In this document: one piece after another, positions 43,682 to 54,732 of the stretch
How the letters are laid out: each line of letters opens with the position of its first letter
How positions within the stretch are numbered: the stretch's first letter is position 1
Source: Exophiala sp. HKRS030
Taxonomy: Eukaryota > Ascomycota > Eurotiomycetes > Chaetothyriales > Herpotrichiellaceae
Assembly: GCA_023897205.1 (NCBI GenBank)
Contig: JAHWDD010000004.1
Coordinates: forward strand, 4,402,001-4,466,000
Reading direction: 5' to 3'
DNA length: 64,000 nt
Made by a program: the position numbers and the translations under genes
The notes under the pieces: model-generated
Seen by the model: only the letters and a program-made list of their open reading frames with translations
What the model was told of the DNA's origin: nothing
Databases searched by the model: none

Positions 43682-44768
43682 CCCGACGGTGTCCGTGTCC
43701 TTGGAAGGGTGGTGACGGAGGTGTGAGGTGGTATTTTGAGCCGCGAACGAGGGGCAGGCCTACTCCTTCACCAGCTGTGAAGTGAGACGAGACCTTGCAG
43801 ACACAGGTCTAAGTGTGGTGGTATGATGGTCAAGAGACCCAGAGAGAGCGATCTATCCCCTGAACTATAATCTGACTGAATGGAATGACAGAACTGAGAT
43901 AGGTTGTCTAGAAATCGAGACCTGGAATGTACAAAGGTGGCATGTGGTCATGGCGGGTGGCAGCCTGTGGCCAATTGAGTTTGACGAGGCTGAGGAAAAA
44001 GATTTCATGAGGCTGGACATCACGTGCTTGGACTTTTAGTTTGTTCACACTCTTTGACTTCCAATCTCCTCCAACCCCTTTCAATGTCACGCATCATTTT
44101 ACTCGTGCTACAACACGACGATGTCTAGTATATGCTTTGAATATTCTTGCTTCTAGACCTTTAGCACGTGGGCAATTTCTTCCCTACTTGGCTGTTGCCC
44201 CTGTTCTTTGTTTCGGGAAGTTGCCGTCGAAGGCACGCGCCATAGAGCATAGGCTTTGAAACTCACGCTGCAGCTTGGACCCTTTTCTTACACAGGAGTA
44301 GCATGGCTATACATCTGTGCGCCTGAAGCTTCAAACTTTGTGGTTCGGTGGCCTGGCCCGATCCTTGAGATCGTGCAATCACTCATTCGCTTTGATTCTT
44401 TGGCCGATACATGCCCTGTAGGGTGCCGACAACTCCTTCGTCGGTCCTCCGGATTTCCAGCTCATTCACTATACGATAATATTGTATCCTGGATGATTTC
44501 TATCATGTCGAGGGAAAATTGGAAGGAACAGGTACAGTTCCTTGGGTGTTTCCAAACGACGTCAATGCTTTGACAGTCCCACTTCTGTAATTGGCCTATG
44601 CTGTCAGATCCCCCTGTCATTCCTTGAACAGGCTGGTAGCTCGCAACACCGATAGCTCTTCTATGTGCGCGCATCAGAGTGAGTCTGTACATATATAACG
44701 CAGTCATCGTCATTACGAAGTCAGTATGGCGATCGTTACCTCATTCCATAATCCATCCCTCGCCCACT
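43682..44768. other. Intergenic: divergent promoter of the DUF1749 and WSC genes
   Basis: About 1.1 kb. I looked for the iron-type GATA site and found no exact ATCWGATAA; only isolated GATA words. No gene seen. Confidence 0.5.
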
Positions 44769-47043
44769 ATGAAGATCAACACCTCGTGGTCATTGGCGTT
44801 CAGCCTTGCCTCGTGGTATTCCTCAGTCGACGCCTTTTGGCGCATGAACTGTGGTATTTCTCAACTTGGTAGAATCGATCCCATCCTCAGTCCCGGCGCT
44901 GTTTCCGGCCATACACACGTGTTGTCGGGTGCAATCAGTGAGTCTCATACTATTTTGTTCAAATCACACGACACTGACTGGGTCAAGACGTCAACACAAC
45001 ATCGACCTTCGAATCTCTGTCTCACGCATCTTGTACAACATGTTCAATACAGAAAGATCTGAGTGCCTACTGGACCCCTCTTCTCTACTATCAATACAAG
45101 AATGGCTCTTTCATCAACGTTCCCAATGGAGGCACGGTGGTCTACTATCTAGGTCGAGGCGACGACCGTGCCAACATCATCCCTTTCCCAGCAGGCTTTC
45201 GCATGATCTCCGGCGACTCCACCGCTCGGTCATACGATAACAAGACCATGACCTACAGCACGACCAACAACCCTGGACGTCCCGTTTCAGACAGAGTCAG
45301 CTTTGTGTGTATCGACTACAACAAACCGCAGGAGCAAACGCCTGCATTGAACAACACAAATTGTCCAGATGGTCTTCGTGCTCAGATTCAATTCCAGAGT
45401 TGCTGGGACGGTGTCAATCTTTACAAGCCCGATCAGTCCCACGTTGCCTATATGTCTCAGATTGACAATGGCATCTGTCCGCCCACCCACCCAAAGCTAT
45501 TACCTCATCTCTTCATCGAGATGTACTACTCTCCCAACAATCTTGACACTTCGGATGGTGGTCAATTCGTCTTTGCCAACGGCGATGCCACCGGCTATGG
45601 TTTCCATGGTGGTAAGTCTTGCCCACAGACATCTCTTTCGGCCATTTCCAATATCTGACGAGATCACCCCTAGATTTCATGAATGGATGGGATAACCAGA
45701 CCCTCACTGATGCCGTCGCTCAATGCATCAATGGAAACGCGGATGGCGTCATCGAGGAATGTCCGCCTCTGGCTGCTTCCAATGATGAGTACTACGGAAC
45801 CAACTGCCCTGAGCGCGCATCGCTTGTCAACGAGCAAGTGAGAGGAGTCCTCCCCAAGCTTCCAGGTTGTAACCCTGTAACATACGGGCCTGCTTCAGCT
45901 CCCCAAGGAATATGTTCCACAGAGCCCAGCTTGAACAATCTGCCCGACACTGACGGACAAACAAGAGTTCAACCAGTTTCCAACGTCACCACACTTGCCC
46001 TCTCCTCTGGCCAGACTGCCAACTATCAGGGGTGCTACATCGACTCGACCGGAGGAAGAGCTCTCTCCGGCGCAAGCACGTCGAACCAAACCGGCATGAG
46101 CACATCTGCCTGCGCCGCCTATTGTTTATACCAAGGATACTCCGTCTTTGGCACAGAATATTCCCAGGAGTGCTACTGTGGACTCTCGGTCCCCGCCACC
46201 AAAACCAATCAGACGGATTGTGCGATGGTTTGTTCTGGAAACTCGACCGAATACTGCGGTGGCCCTAACCGCTTGAGCGTCTGGACCGTTACCGGCAATG
46301 CTACAACACCGTCGACTCCCACGGGGCCGTCTATCAGTGGTGCAACTTATATCAGCTGCTATTCCGATAATGGCAACACACGGACTTTAGCGACACGAAC
46401 GACCGATTCCCATATGACTCTCGAGCTTTGTGCCCAGACTGCTCAAAAGGGCAACTACAAGTACTTCGGGACCGAGTATGCTTCCGAATGCTGGCTCGGC
46501 AACACCTTGACTTCGTCCGCCGGGTCTATCGGAGAAGGCAAATGCAGTATGCAATGCTCCGGGAACAGCACCGAGATGTGTGGAGGTCCCAACGCCCTGA
46601 GCTTGTTCCAGAACAAGAATTTCCAGCAACCTGGAAACCCGGCGATTGTGAACAACTTTGCATTTTCTGGTTGCTACACGGAGGGCACTTCGGGCCGCGC
46701 ACTCGGCGGTTCCAAGAGCTATTCGACTTCGAACAACAACATGACCGTCGAAATGTGCGTGTCGACCTGCTCATCCAAGGGCTACAGCTACGCCGGGGTT
46801 GAGTACAGCAGGGAGTGCTATTGCAACAGCATCGGCGTCACGAATGGAGGCGCCGTCGCGTCCAACCAGGCGGACTGTTCGATGCTCTGCGGCGGCAATC
46901 AAACCGAGTACTGTGGCGGGTCAAGCAGAATCTCCGTCTACACCCTCAAGACCAACAACAACTCGTCGGGTGTTTCGACCATCGGCTCACGACAATTGCA
47001 CAGCAGAGACTTTCTCTCGCGTTGGTTCGGAAGCGAACAATAA
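44769..47043 (+). CDS. Secreted DUF1996 protein with three WSC domains
   Basis: Extracellular or wall-bound protein with carbohydrate-binding WSC domains. Exons are 44769-44937, 44988-45611 and 45674-47043 (720 residues). The ATG at 44769 opens a signal peptide ending near SSVDAFW. The DUF1996 domain covers about residues 30-340: MNCGISQLGRIDPILSPGAVSGHTH, with conserved His, then SAYWTPLLYY and HLFIEMYY. Three cysteine-rich WSC domains follow (about 410-500, 515-605, 630-710), each with a central C-x-SV/KY-FG-x-E-Y/A-ECxCG-like core and a CSGNSTEYCGGPNRLSV-type end. Many N-glycosylation sequons. Function unknown; proteins of this layout occur widely in filamentous fungi. It separates the SidJ-like gene from FTR1/FET3. 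Confidence 0.92.
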
Positions 47044-47349
47044 TCGACGAAGTCGAGGAGTTCAATTAGTATAGAATAGGTTTTTGTGCTGTTGTGGAAG
47101 TTTACATGATTTATGAAGCAATGATCCGTAGAATTGCATAGTTTCTCAACAGAAGGAATTTGGCAAGATCTTTGTATTTCTACTACTACAGATGATGCTA
47201 ACATATATTTGATTCAGTTTCCATTCCGGGCATATTGGACTTTGAGACATGCTACCGGAGTTACAATGTAGCCCCAAACAACCACAAATGTAAAAGAATA
47301 ATCTCCCGTTTGACAACAAGCAAGAGGTAGCTATCAGGACGTTTTTGAC
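47044..47349. other. Short convergent intergenic region
   Basis: About 300 bp between the WSC gene and FTR1, A/T-rich, expected to hold both poly(A) regions. Nothing further seen. Confidence 0.5.
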
Positions 47350-48510
47350 TCACTTCTGGACCTCGGAGTGTTGCTCGGGTGAAATAGCGTGAACATCCGA
47401 TTCTTGGAGGGTCTGTTGATCTCGAAGGTGATCCTGTCCCTGCCTGATGACGTCGTCGGCTTGCTCCGTGGTCAAGGCCTGTTTGCGTTTGACATAGGTC
47501 CTGACGCCAGGAACCTTGAGCAAAAAGGACACAATTTGCTTCTTGAGGGGCAGGGAGCCAGTCTTCTCCTCGTACAAGAGACAGAAGACGCAGAAGACGA
47601 TGAAGACCCAGTACATGATGTACGAGATGACGGATCCATACGTCGCGGTATTCTGCCACCCGAGAACCGCATTGAACACGTCCCAACCGTTGTCGGTCTC
47701 TGGATTGCAACAGTTGACGTGCCAAATTGTTTCCCGGATGTCATAAGATCCGGGTCCGTTTCCTGCCTCGGCGACATCGCTGCCGACTTTTTTGGCAAAC
47801 ACATGGTACTGTAAACTCCAGATGGACTTGGAGAACATGCCTGCGGCGATGAGGTAGAGTATGCTGGTTGCGACGATCAAAAAGATCTGGATCGACAGGA
47901 TGTTACCACCACGGTAGAGAATCAACCCGACGGCCAGACCAGCCAAGATCCCTGTGATCACAGGAATAGGGAATGCCGTGGCAGGCTGGCCTAGCGAAAC
48001 TCCGCCAACGAACACCACAGCCTCGACGCCCTCCCGCAAAGTCGTGATAAGCGGTAGGATGAACATGACATAGCGTCTGGACCAGTTGCTGAGGTAGGAG
48101 CCAACAGAGTGCTTCTTGTTCTTTTGCTCGACCAGTGCCTGAGCAATCTTCACTCGCCATTTTTCCTGGGTCTTGTTGATACGGAGAAGGGGTAGTCCCA
48201 TGGCAGTGATGATGATAGCGGCGATGAGATAGAATATACCCTCCCAGAGATCTTCGGATTCAGCCCAGATGTTGTGACCCAAACCGTAGAAAATCCCAAT
48301 GAAGATACCGCCGATAATCAGGCATATCACGATTCCCAGTATGGACCCCCACCATACTTGCTTGACTAGGCGTTTATATATCTTCTGATCTTGATCCGGC
48401 TGCCCGAGGGTTTGTTTGAGAAAGGAGAGAAGGACCGAAATGACAATGACGGCTTCCAGGCATTCTCGAAAAACAATAAAGAAGACCTGGGGAGCGAAGA
48501 CGTTGACCAT
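47350..48510 (-). CDS. FTR1: High-affinity iron permease
   Basis: Plasma-membrane permease that takes up Fe3+ handed over by the ferroxidase Fet3; the two proteins form one complex. Intronless, 386 residues, seven hydrophobic segments. The ATG at 48510 (MVNVFAPQVFF) leads straight into the first iron-binding helix: FRECLEAVI (REXLE-type motif, residues 15-19). The second motif is TTLREGVEAVVF in the fourth helix. The extracellular segment AAGMFSKSIWSLQYHVF and the C-terminal hydrophilic tail are as in yeast Ftr1. The gene is head-to-head with FET3 across a 1.2 kb region with three GATA-type iron elements. Confidence 0.96.
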   Translation of the reverse strand: MVNVFAPQVFFIVFRECLEAVIVISVLLSFLKQTLGQPDQDQKIYKRLVKQVWWGSILGIVICLIIGGIFIGIFYGLGHNIWAESEDLWEGIFYLIAAIIITAMGLPLLRINKTQEKWRVKIAQALVEQKNKKHSVGSYLSNWSRRYVMFILPLITTLREGVEAVVFVGGVSLGQPATAFPIPVITGILAGLAVGLILYRGGNILSIQIFLIVATSILYLIAAGMFSKSIWSLQYHVFAKKVGSDVAEAGNGPGSYDIRETIWHVNCCNPETDNGWDVFNAVLGWQNTATYGSVISYIMYWVFIVFCVFCLLYEEKTGSLPLKKQIVSFLLKVPGVRTYVKRKQALTTEQADDVIRQGQDHLRDQQTLQESDVHAISPEQHSEVQK

Positions 48511-49120
48511 GGTGAAAAAAGAGTTGAGCAGTAGGTAGTAGAGAGGCTCTGCGTCGCTGGGAAGATTGCCTCTTTTGAGGATCGTACAGCAAGGGAAGCG
48601 GCGAGCCTCCGTACTTGATCAACAATTTATTCCCCTCCAACCTGGTACTCTTCGGCTAGCCGAGCCCAAGCATGCTCTCCGCGGCCAAATGCACCCTGCA
48701 AGCAAGGACAATCGGCTAGTCTTGGGGCATTCCGGAAATCGGCCTCGCATGGATGGGACGGTGGACGATACCAACACTGATGTGGAAGTGGGCTCGAAAT
48801 GAGCTGATTGATACCTCACTTGATGAGACACATGCAGTAAAAAAGGGTGCGGACGGTCAACCAGTCCACAGCGTGTGGCCGATGTCAATGCGCGTGCGGA
48901 GACAACAAGCTTCGAGTTTCTCACTTGGCTCTCACAAGCTTTTGCTTGAGCAACCCACAGTCCATGCAATAGCGACACGATAGTGGATATCGACCCTCAT
49001 CTAGGCCAGCGTAATCAGACCACGTTCGGCATGGACTTGGATGAGCGTGGCATGAGAAACGGCATGAAAGGGACGTTAGGAGATTACCATTATCTAATCG
49101 TATCTTTTTGCGCATTAATC

Positions 49121-49129
49121 TTATCTGAT
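49121..49129 (-). promoter_or_regulatory. Iron-responsive GATA element ATCAGATAA
   Basis: TTATCTGAT on the plus strand, an exact match to the reverse complement of ATCWGATAA; 611 bp upstream of the FTR1 ATG and 579 bp upstream of FET3. Confidence 0.7.
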
Positions 49130-49453
49130 AGCGGTGCGAGGGTTACGTATACTTCGTATTTTTTCTTTTCGCTCGGGCATCCACACCCTCTCTGTGAAGG
49201 CTCTACACCACCCGCACTTGCGACCTAGACGCCGCGAGAGATGAACACGGCCTGAGAAAATTTTTGTCAATCTACCGGGATCATGCACGTGTCGCTCTCA
49301 CACTCGATACGACCTCACAATGCGGCTGTTTCCCTCCGACGTCGGAAGATCGTTGCTGTTCACAGTTGCCCAAAGCTACAACAGTCAAAAAGACTCAGCA
49401 CACTAAAAACACTAGCCGTCGGCTAACAATTCTGGACCCTTCAAAGCTTTACG

Positions 49454-49458
49454 ATTGG
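49454..49458 (-). promoter_or_regulatory. CCAAT box
   Basis: ATTGG on the plus strand, about 90 bp from the tandem GATA elements. CCAAT is short and common, so its role here rests on context. Confidence 0.4.
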
Positions 49459-49548
49459 GCCTGAGGAAGCATGTTTTCAGTGGGACCGCAATGGGATGTC
49501 AGCCGAAGTCCGACTCGATTGCTCTCTCTGCAGTCCCTGTGATCGAAA

Positions 49549-49565
49549 ATCAGATAATCAGATAA
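49549..49565 (+). promoter_or_regulatory. Two overlapping iron-responsive GATA elements
   Basis: ATCAGATAA at 49549-49557 and again at 49557-49565, sharing one base and both preceded by A, fitting (G/A)ATC(T/A)GATAA. Located 143-159 bp upstream of the FET3 ATG. Confidence 0.8.
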
Positions 49566-49707
49566 TCCTCTGCTCCCCCCTTGAAGGAACGATGGCAGTG
49601 TTCACGCTTGTCACATCCTACACAGTCCTTGCCGAGCTCTGTCCTTGCTCTCCCACCTCATTCAGTGCTTCTGGCCCTCCTTGACGGCCTGGAGGTGATT
49701 CTTCACC

Positions 49708-51579
49708 ATGATTTGGTTCACTTGGCTGGCTTTGACGCTCGCGGTCTCTCCATGTCTCGCCAAAACGGTCGAATACTGGTTCAATGTGACCTGGGTGATG
49801 GCAAACCCTGATGGTTTGTACGAGCGCAAAGTCATTGGCATCAACAATACATGGCCTCTTCCCACCATTGAGGTAGACAAAGGGGACAGGCTTGTAGTCC
49901 ATGCGCACAATGGGCTTGGGGATAAAGACACCAGCATCCATTTCCATGGGATGTTTCAAAATGGCACCACCGACATGGATGGCGCAAACATGTTGTCCCA
50001 ATGTCCAATACCCCCTGGATCGACGTTCACCTACAACTTCACCATCAATCAAAATGGAACCTATTGGTATCATTGTCACGTCGACTATTGCTATCCCGAT
50101 GGCTACCGTCAAGCGTTGATTGTACACGACAAAGACTCATATTTCTATCACAACTACACGGACGAGTTCGTTGTCACGCTCAGTGATTGGTACCATGAAC
50201 TGGTAGAGGACATCGCGCCCAATTTTTTGTCTCTGTACAACCCGACTGGGGCCGAGCCGATACCAGATTCATTTCTGTTCAACGACACGCTCAACTCAAG
50301 TCTCCCTGTTCAGCCCAACACGACATACATGATCCGGCTGATCAACATTGGGGCATTCGTCGGACAATATTTTTATATTGAAGATCACAAACTGCGCATT
50401 GTCGAGGTCGACGGCGTCTATGTCGATGCCGCCGAAACGGACACCGTATTCCTAGCTGTGGCTCAACGGTGCTCCGTCTTGGTGACGACAAAACCCACCA
50501 CGGATAAAAATTATGCCATTGTGACCGTGGCGGACCAAACTCTTCTCGACACGGTTCCCTCGCAGTTGAAACTCAACAACACCAATTGGCTTGAATACAA
50601 CAGCTCTGCTTCCCACGATCAGGCTGTGGTCACTCTAGACGTTACCGACTCTATACCGGCCTTCGATGATATCGGCCTCGTACCATACGACCGTCAAGAG
50701 CTGTTAGGTGAACCTGATCAGCGTATCGAATTGGCAGTTGTCATGGCCGAGCTGGGGAATGGTCTGCCTTATGCGCTGCTCAATGATATCACTTACACGG
50801 CACCAAAAGTGCCGGTGCTGTACTCTGTACTGTCGTCCGGAGACCAAGCCGTCAATAGCCAAATCTATGGTGACACCAACGCATTCGTGCTCGGTCATAA
50901 CGAAGTCATCGAGGTGGTGTTGAACAACAACGACACCGGATCCCATCCTTTCCACCTACACGGTCACAACTTTCAGATAATTGACCGAGCTCCTTCATTT
51001 GAGGAGTTTTTCAGCTATAAACCCTTGGCTAATCCCATCCCTTATGATCCGAACAACCATTCCGCCTTCCCTACCTATCCAGTCCGTCGAGATACCATTC
51101 TTCTTCCACCGCATGGGAGTCTTGTCTTCCGTTTCGTCGCCGACAATCCTGGGGTCTGGATCTTCCACTGTCACATCGACTGGCACTTGGCTCAAGGTCT
51201 GGCATCCGTTTTTATTGAAGCGCCCCGACAGATCCAAGAGCAGCTCACTGTGCCCGAAGACCACTATGCCGCTTGCCGAGCTAAAGGAGTCCCCTACACG
51301 GGCAATGCCGCTGGAAACACCGAGGATTTCTTGGATCTGTCGGGCGCTCCTTCGCAACCAGGCGTCATCCCCTATGGAGGCTTCACGGCCAAGGGTATTG
51401 TGGCCATGGTGTTCGCCGTCTTGTCCGCAGTACTGGGCATCGCCTCACTAACGGTTTATGGCTTGAGTGATATCAAATTTGCGGCCAACAATAAGCGACA
51501 GTTATACTTGACGACGGAAACGAAATATCGCGATGATCCCGTACCAGAGAATGTTATGGTGCCGCCCAAGGTTAATTAG
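49708..51579 (+). CDS. FET3: Multicopper ferroxidase
   Basis: Oxidises Fe2+ to Fe3+ at the cell surface and passes it to Ftr1. Intronless, 623 residues. Signal peptide about residues 1-18 (MIWFTWLALTLAVSPCLA), three cupredoxin domains, and a C-terminal membrane helix near 570-593 (IVAMVFAVLSAVLGIASL). Copper ligand motifs: HFHG (His 78, 80), WYHCH (His 122, 124), HPFHLHGH, and FHCHIDWHLAQGL with the T1 Cys-His. Residues tied to iron specificity in yeast Fet3 appear kept: Glu in GAEPIP, Asp in NNDTGSHPFH. The second motif differs from the usual WYHSH..GQY: Cys replaces Ser and GQY is replaced by YCY. Laccase is the alternative, but the membrane anchor, the iron residues and the FTR1 partner argue against it. 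Confidence 0.95.
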   Translation: MIWFTWLALTLAVSPCLAKTVEYWFNVTWVMANPDGLYERKVIGINNTWPLPTIEVDKGDRLVVHAHNGLGDKDTSIHFHGMFQNGTTDMDGANMLSQCPIPPGSTFTYNFTINQNGTYWYHCHVDYCYPDGYRQALIVHDKDSYFYHNYTDEFVVTLSDWYHELVEDIAPNFLSLYNPTGAEPIPDSFLFNDTLNSSLPVQPNTTYMIRLINIGAFVGQYFYIEDHKLRIVEVDGVYVDAAETDTVFLAVAQRCSVLVTTKPTTDKNYAIVTVADQTLLDTVPSQLKLNNTNWLEYNSSASHDQAVVTLDVTDSIPAFDDIGLVPYDRQELLGEPDQRIELAVVMAELGNGLPYALLNDITYTAPKVPVLYSVLSSGDQAVNSQIYGDTNAFVLGHNEVIEVVLNNNDTGSHPFHLHGHNFQIIDRAPSFEEFFSYKPLANPIPYDPNNHSAFPTYPVRRDTILLPPHGSLVFRFVADNPGVWIFHCHIDWHLAQGLASVFIEAPRQIQEQLTVPEDHYAACRAKGVPYTGNAAGNTEDFLDLSGAPSQPGVIPYGGFTAKGIVAMVFAVLSAVLGIASLTVYGLSDIKFAANNKRQLYLTTETKYRDDPVPENVMVPPKVN

Positions 51580-52153
51580 GGGCGTTATCTAGCAAATTGC
51601 AGCAACAAGTCATGCATATACTATAGTGTTGACTTTATTATGGGTAGCATGGAATGAAGAAAGACAATCATACGGCCACTTTTGATGATTGAGCACCGGA
51701 TCCACCATGCTTGGGAAATGGTATGGCGAAATTTCCTACTGCAGATTCAAGTTGTATACATATATATATACCTACATCAGAGATCTAAATATTTATCTGT
51801 TGTGATTCTCCTTCATTGCCGGTTCAGGCTTCACGGTAATTCACGTCGCTTAGCCTCTTATATCTAGCGCTCTTCTCCTTGAAATGTTTGCGAAGAGATT
51901 CACTCGGGATTTCACTTTCCCTATCAACAAACAAGCCAATACGCTCCGTACCTCTACAATCAAAGGCAGCAGACGAATCTATGGAACCCTGAGTCTTGAT
52001 GTCTGTTGGAAGGTGAAGTAATTTGCGCTCTTTGGGACTGACTCCAAATGCTCGCTTTGCCGAGCTTTACGGGCACTGCAGGCACACCTCAAGTGTACCA
52101 AGTCAGCAAGATACGAATTTCTTTGCATAAAAAATCAATAAGTCTGTAACAAC
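51580..52153. other. Intergenic: FET3 3' region and AKR promoter
   Basis: 570 bp, with an alternating AT stretch (ATACATATATATATA) near 51757-51771. No gene seen. Confidence 0.5.
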
Positions 52154-54187
52154 ATGATTGAGCTACCCGAAACCAGGATCGCAACGGCACACGTCAACCT
52201 CATGACGGACACGGTCATTGCCAATTTGCCGCCCGAAGCGTTGCGTTCCGTCATGCGATCCATCCTCACCACGGATCCCGGATTCACCGGTGCTCTCGAG
52301 TGTCACACCCGACGATACCTGCTGAAGACTTCTCCCTCATTCTCCATCGGAGAGCTCTTCACCGGCGACGCGTCCAGCGGGCTTGAAACGACCGTGCAGT
52401 TCACCACGACCCAGCAACGCATCCGGGTCATGTTGGGAAGTGGGCTCTGCTTTGAAGGTTTGGGACTTCTAGGTGATATCATTGACAAGTGTCGTGCGCT
52501 TCGCCTCGGGGAGCATCCACCAGAGGAGAGGCTCCTGCAATCCCTCGTGTCGGTGGATGGGGATATCGTGCAAGCACTCACGGCCGTCGAAAAGAAACTA
52601 ACCCTGCCTTCAGGGAGACGAGACTTGGCCGAGGATGAATCAAGGTCGTTGACCCGCCTCGTGCGGTCACTCCTCGAGTGTCGCAAGGGATGGAGGAGCC
52701 AAGGACAAAACGAGTTCGTCTTTGAGCGTAGTCTGGGAGCGGTCGCCGATATCACGTCGACAAACCTCGATCTCGAAGACGGTGGTGATCATTCTTCCTC
52801 TCTCCCTCGCGGACAAGGTCACGTACCTGCTGTGCCCGCTGTGAATATACCTCCGCCACCAGAGACTTTTGACCTACAAGGAACGTCCTTACCGAGACTC
52901 TTTTGCGGGCTTTGGCAATTGTCGAGCCCATCGTGGGGCATCGCGTCCAAGGAACAAATCTCCCGACAGTTCTCGCGCTACTTGAGTAAAGGGTTTGTAG
53001 CATACGACATGGCAGATCACTATGGAGACGCAGAGGTTCTTTTCGTACGCTTTGAGAGCTTCTCAACTGCCGTTGAAAAAGACTGTTAATCACTGAACAG
53101 GGATCGTTTCGAGCCTCGACAGTACAGGCCGATGCGATATTCGGGGCCACAAAGCTCTGCATCTTTCAACCTACCACTATCACAGAGACACTCTTACGGG
53201 ACAATGTTACCGAGCGATGTCGTCGAATGAGTTCAAGCACAATCGACCTCTTACAGTTTCATTGGCAATTTGTGAGCACCCTGTGTAGAAATTGGCGTGG
53301 GAACACCTTTGCTTACGCACAAATCTCTGCATCACACACACACAGTACGATGATCCTCAGTACATCAAAGCGCTACGTATTCTACAGGCGGATGACCGTA
53401 TTCGCTTTCTCGGTCTCTGCAACTTTGACACCCTCAGACTCGAAGAGATACTTGGCGCTGGAATCAAGATTGCAACGAACCAAGTTCAGGTATGCACATG
53501 TGTTGTTGGCTAAGCCCTCGTGTCGACTAATTACTAAGAGAATCATAGTTTTCATTGGTCGATTCACGTCCAACGATCAAGATGGGACGAGTATGTCAAG
53601 AGAACAACGTCAAATTATTAACATACGGGACACTGGTTCGTTCGACATTTGCCTCCGTGGCATTTCCCATGCTCTCATCTAGTCAAAAAGGAGGTGCGCT
53701 GACGGTTCGGACATCAGTGCGGCGGTTTCCTAGCGGACAAATGGCTAGGACAACCTGAACCTGAATTATTCTCTGATAGAATGACGCCCAGTCAGAGGAA
53801 GGTGAGTGAGCGGTCACGGTATCGATCCACGATATGATGTTGCTTATTGACTGATTTTTGGTTCAAACACAGTACTTTGAGATGATTGTGGCTTGGGGCG
53901 GATGGTCTCTCTTCCAACAATTGCTCACCGTTTTGAAGGCCATGGCAGACAAATACCAGGTGGGCATATCGAACGTGGCGACGAGGTGGGTCCTGGATTT
54001 TCCGTACGTGGGTGCCGTCATCGTTGGAACGAGGATGGGAGTCAGTGAGCATTCGGACCAAAATCTCGACACTTATGGATGGCACTTGGATGAAGAAGAT
54101 CAAAAGTCGATCGAGACAATCCTGAGTAAGAGTCGGAGAAAAGAAATATTCAATGTCATAGATGATTGTGGTGGGGAGTATCGTTGA
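52154..54187 (+). CDS. Aldo/keto reductase with an unassigned N-terminal domain
   Basis: Six exons: 52154-53044, 53101-53271, 53346-53489, 53549-53635, 53718-53801, 53873-54187, giving 563 residues. Every junction keeps the frame and rebuilds AKR sequence. From about residue 255 it is an NADPH-dependent AKR: DMADHYGDAE with catalytic Asp285 and Tyr290, Lys315 in GATKLC, His351 in LLQFHWQF, then IRFLGLCNFD, TNQVQFSL and the cofactor end AVIVGTRMG. The first ~230 residues are not part of any AKR I know; the region looks helical, with GSGLCFEGLGLLGDIIDKCRAL and SVDGDIVQALTAVEKKL. It is coded in one exon with the start of the AKR domain, so the fusion does not depend on splicing choices. Next gene downstream is on the opposite strand. 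Confidence 0.85.
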
Positions 54188-54293
54188 TTCTTAAGGGCCC
54201 TTTGAAAGCAAGCGTGGCCATTGACGAGATTTTTGGGTGAATATTCTGTCTAGACAGTCCGTATTCCGGACAATAGGGGTAAATCGATCAAGT

Positions 54294-54732
54294 TCACAAA
54301 GGTACAGCGGTCGTCTCGGCATGACTAAACGTCCTAGTTCCTGCCCTCGTAATCTTCAACTGGGATTTGCAATTCGGGTCAGGACAAGCGACGATCGCGT
54401 CCGTCGACATCCAGTCGTTGCGATGCGTTGGACGTTGTTTGGCCGGCAAAAGTGGTAGTATCGCAGCTATACATGTGAGAAACGAGTGAGAGGGCTGACC
54501 GGATTTGAAGGAAGGACAAGAGAGGTTGGTAGTAAAAAGCAAGGATTAAAAGTCAACTCTCCGTACCCAAGCTGTAAATGCTAAGTCCCTGATCTTTAGG
54601 TAGGTACAACATCTCCCCTCGTAGGAAGAAGTGGTCGCCTGCTTTGGCACCGCAGTAGATGGGTTCTCCTGGCGGACATACCACTTCGACACGAAGGTCG
54701 TAAAGTTGGAATTGATCGTCTTGTGTGGTCAT
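54294..54732 (-). CDS. TIGR04076-type small protein
   Basis: Exons are 54567-54732 and 54294-54466 (112 residues), ATG at 54732 (MTTQDDQFQLYDLRVEV). The junction gives SIYSL/AAILPLLPAKQR. Seen: VEVVCPPGEPIYCGAKAGDHF, GEMLYLP, NDWMSTDAIVACPDPNCKS and the C-terminal TRTFSHAETTAVPL. These match the fungal TIGR04076 family as I remember it, which has no proven role; paired cysteines suggest possible metal binding. It sits between the AKR and the transcription factor and is divergent from the latter. Confidence 0.8.

Larger units (their letters stand above)
48511..49707. promoter_or_regulatory. Divergent FTR1-FET3 promoter region
   Basis: Shared 1.2 kb upstream region. Three exact ATCAGATAA sites (listed separately) and a CCAAT box (minus strand, 49454-49458) are seen. 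In studied ascomycetes ATCWGATAA binds GATA iron repressors (SreA, Sre1), and CCAAT-bound complex with HapX acts in iron starvation. This predicts joint repression of both genes by iron. Confidence 0.75.
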
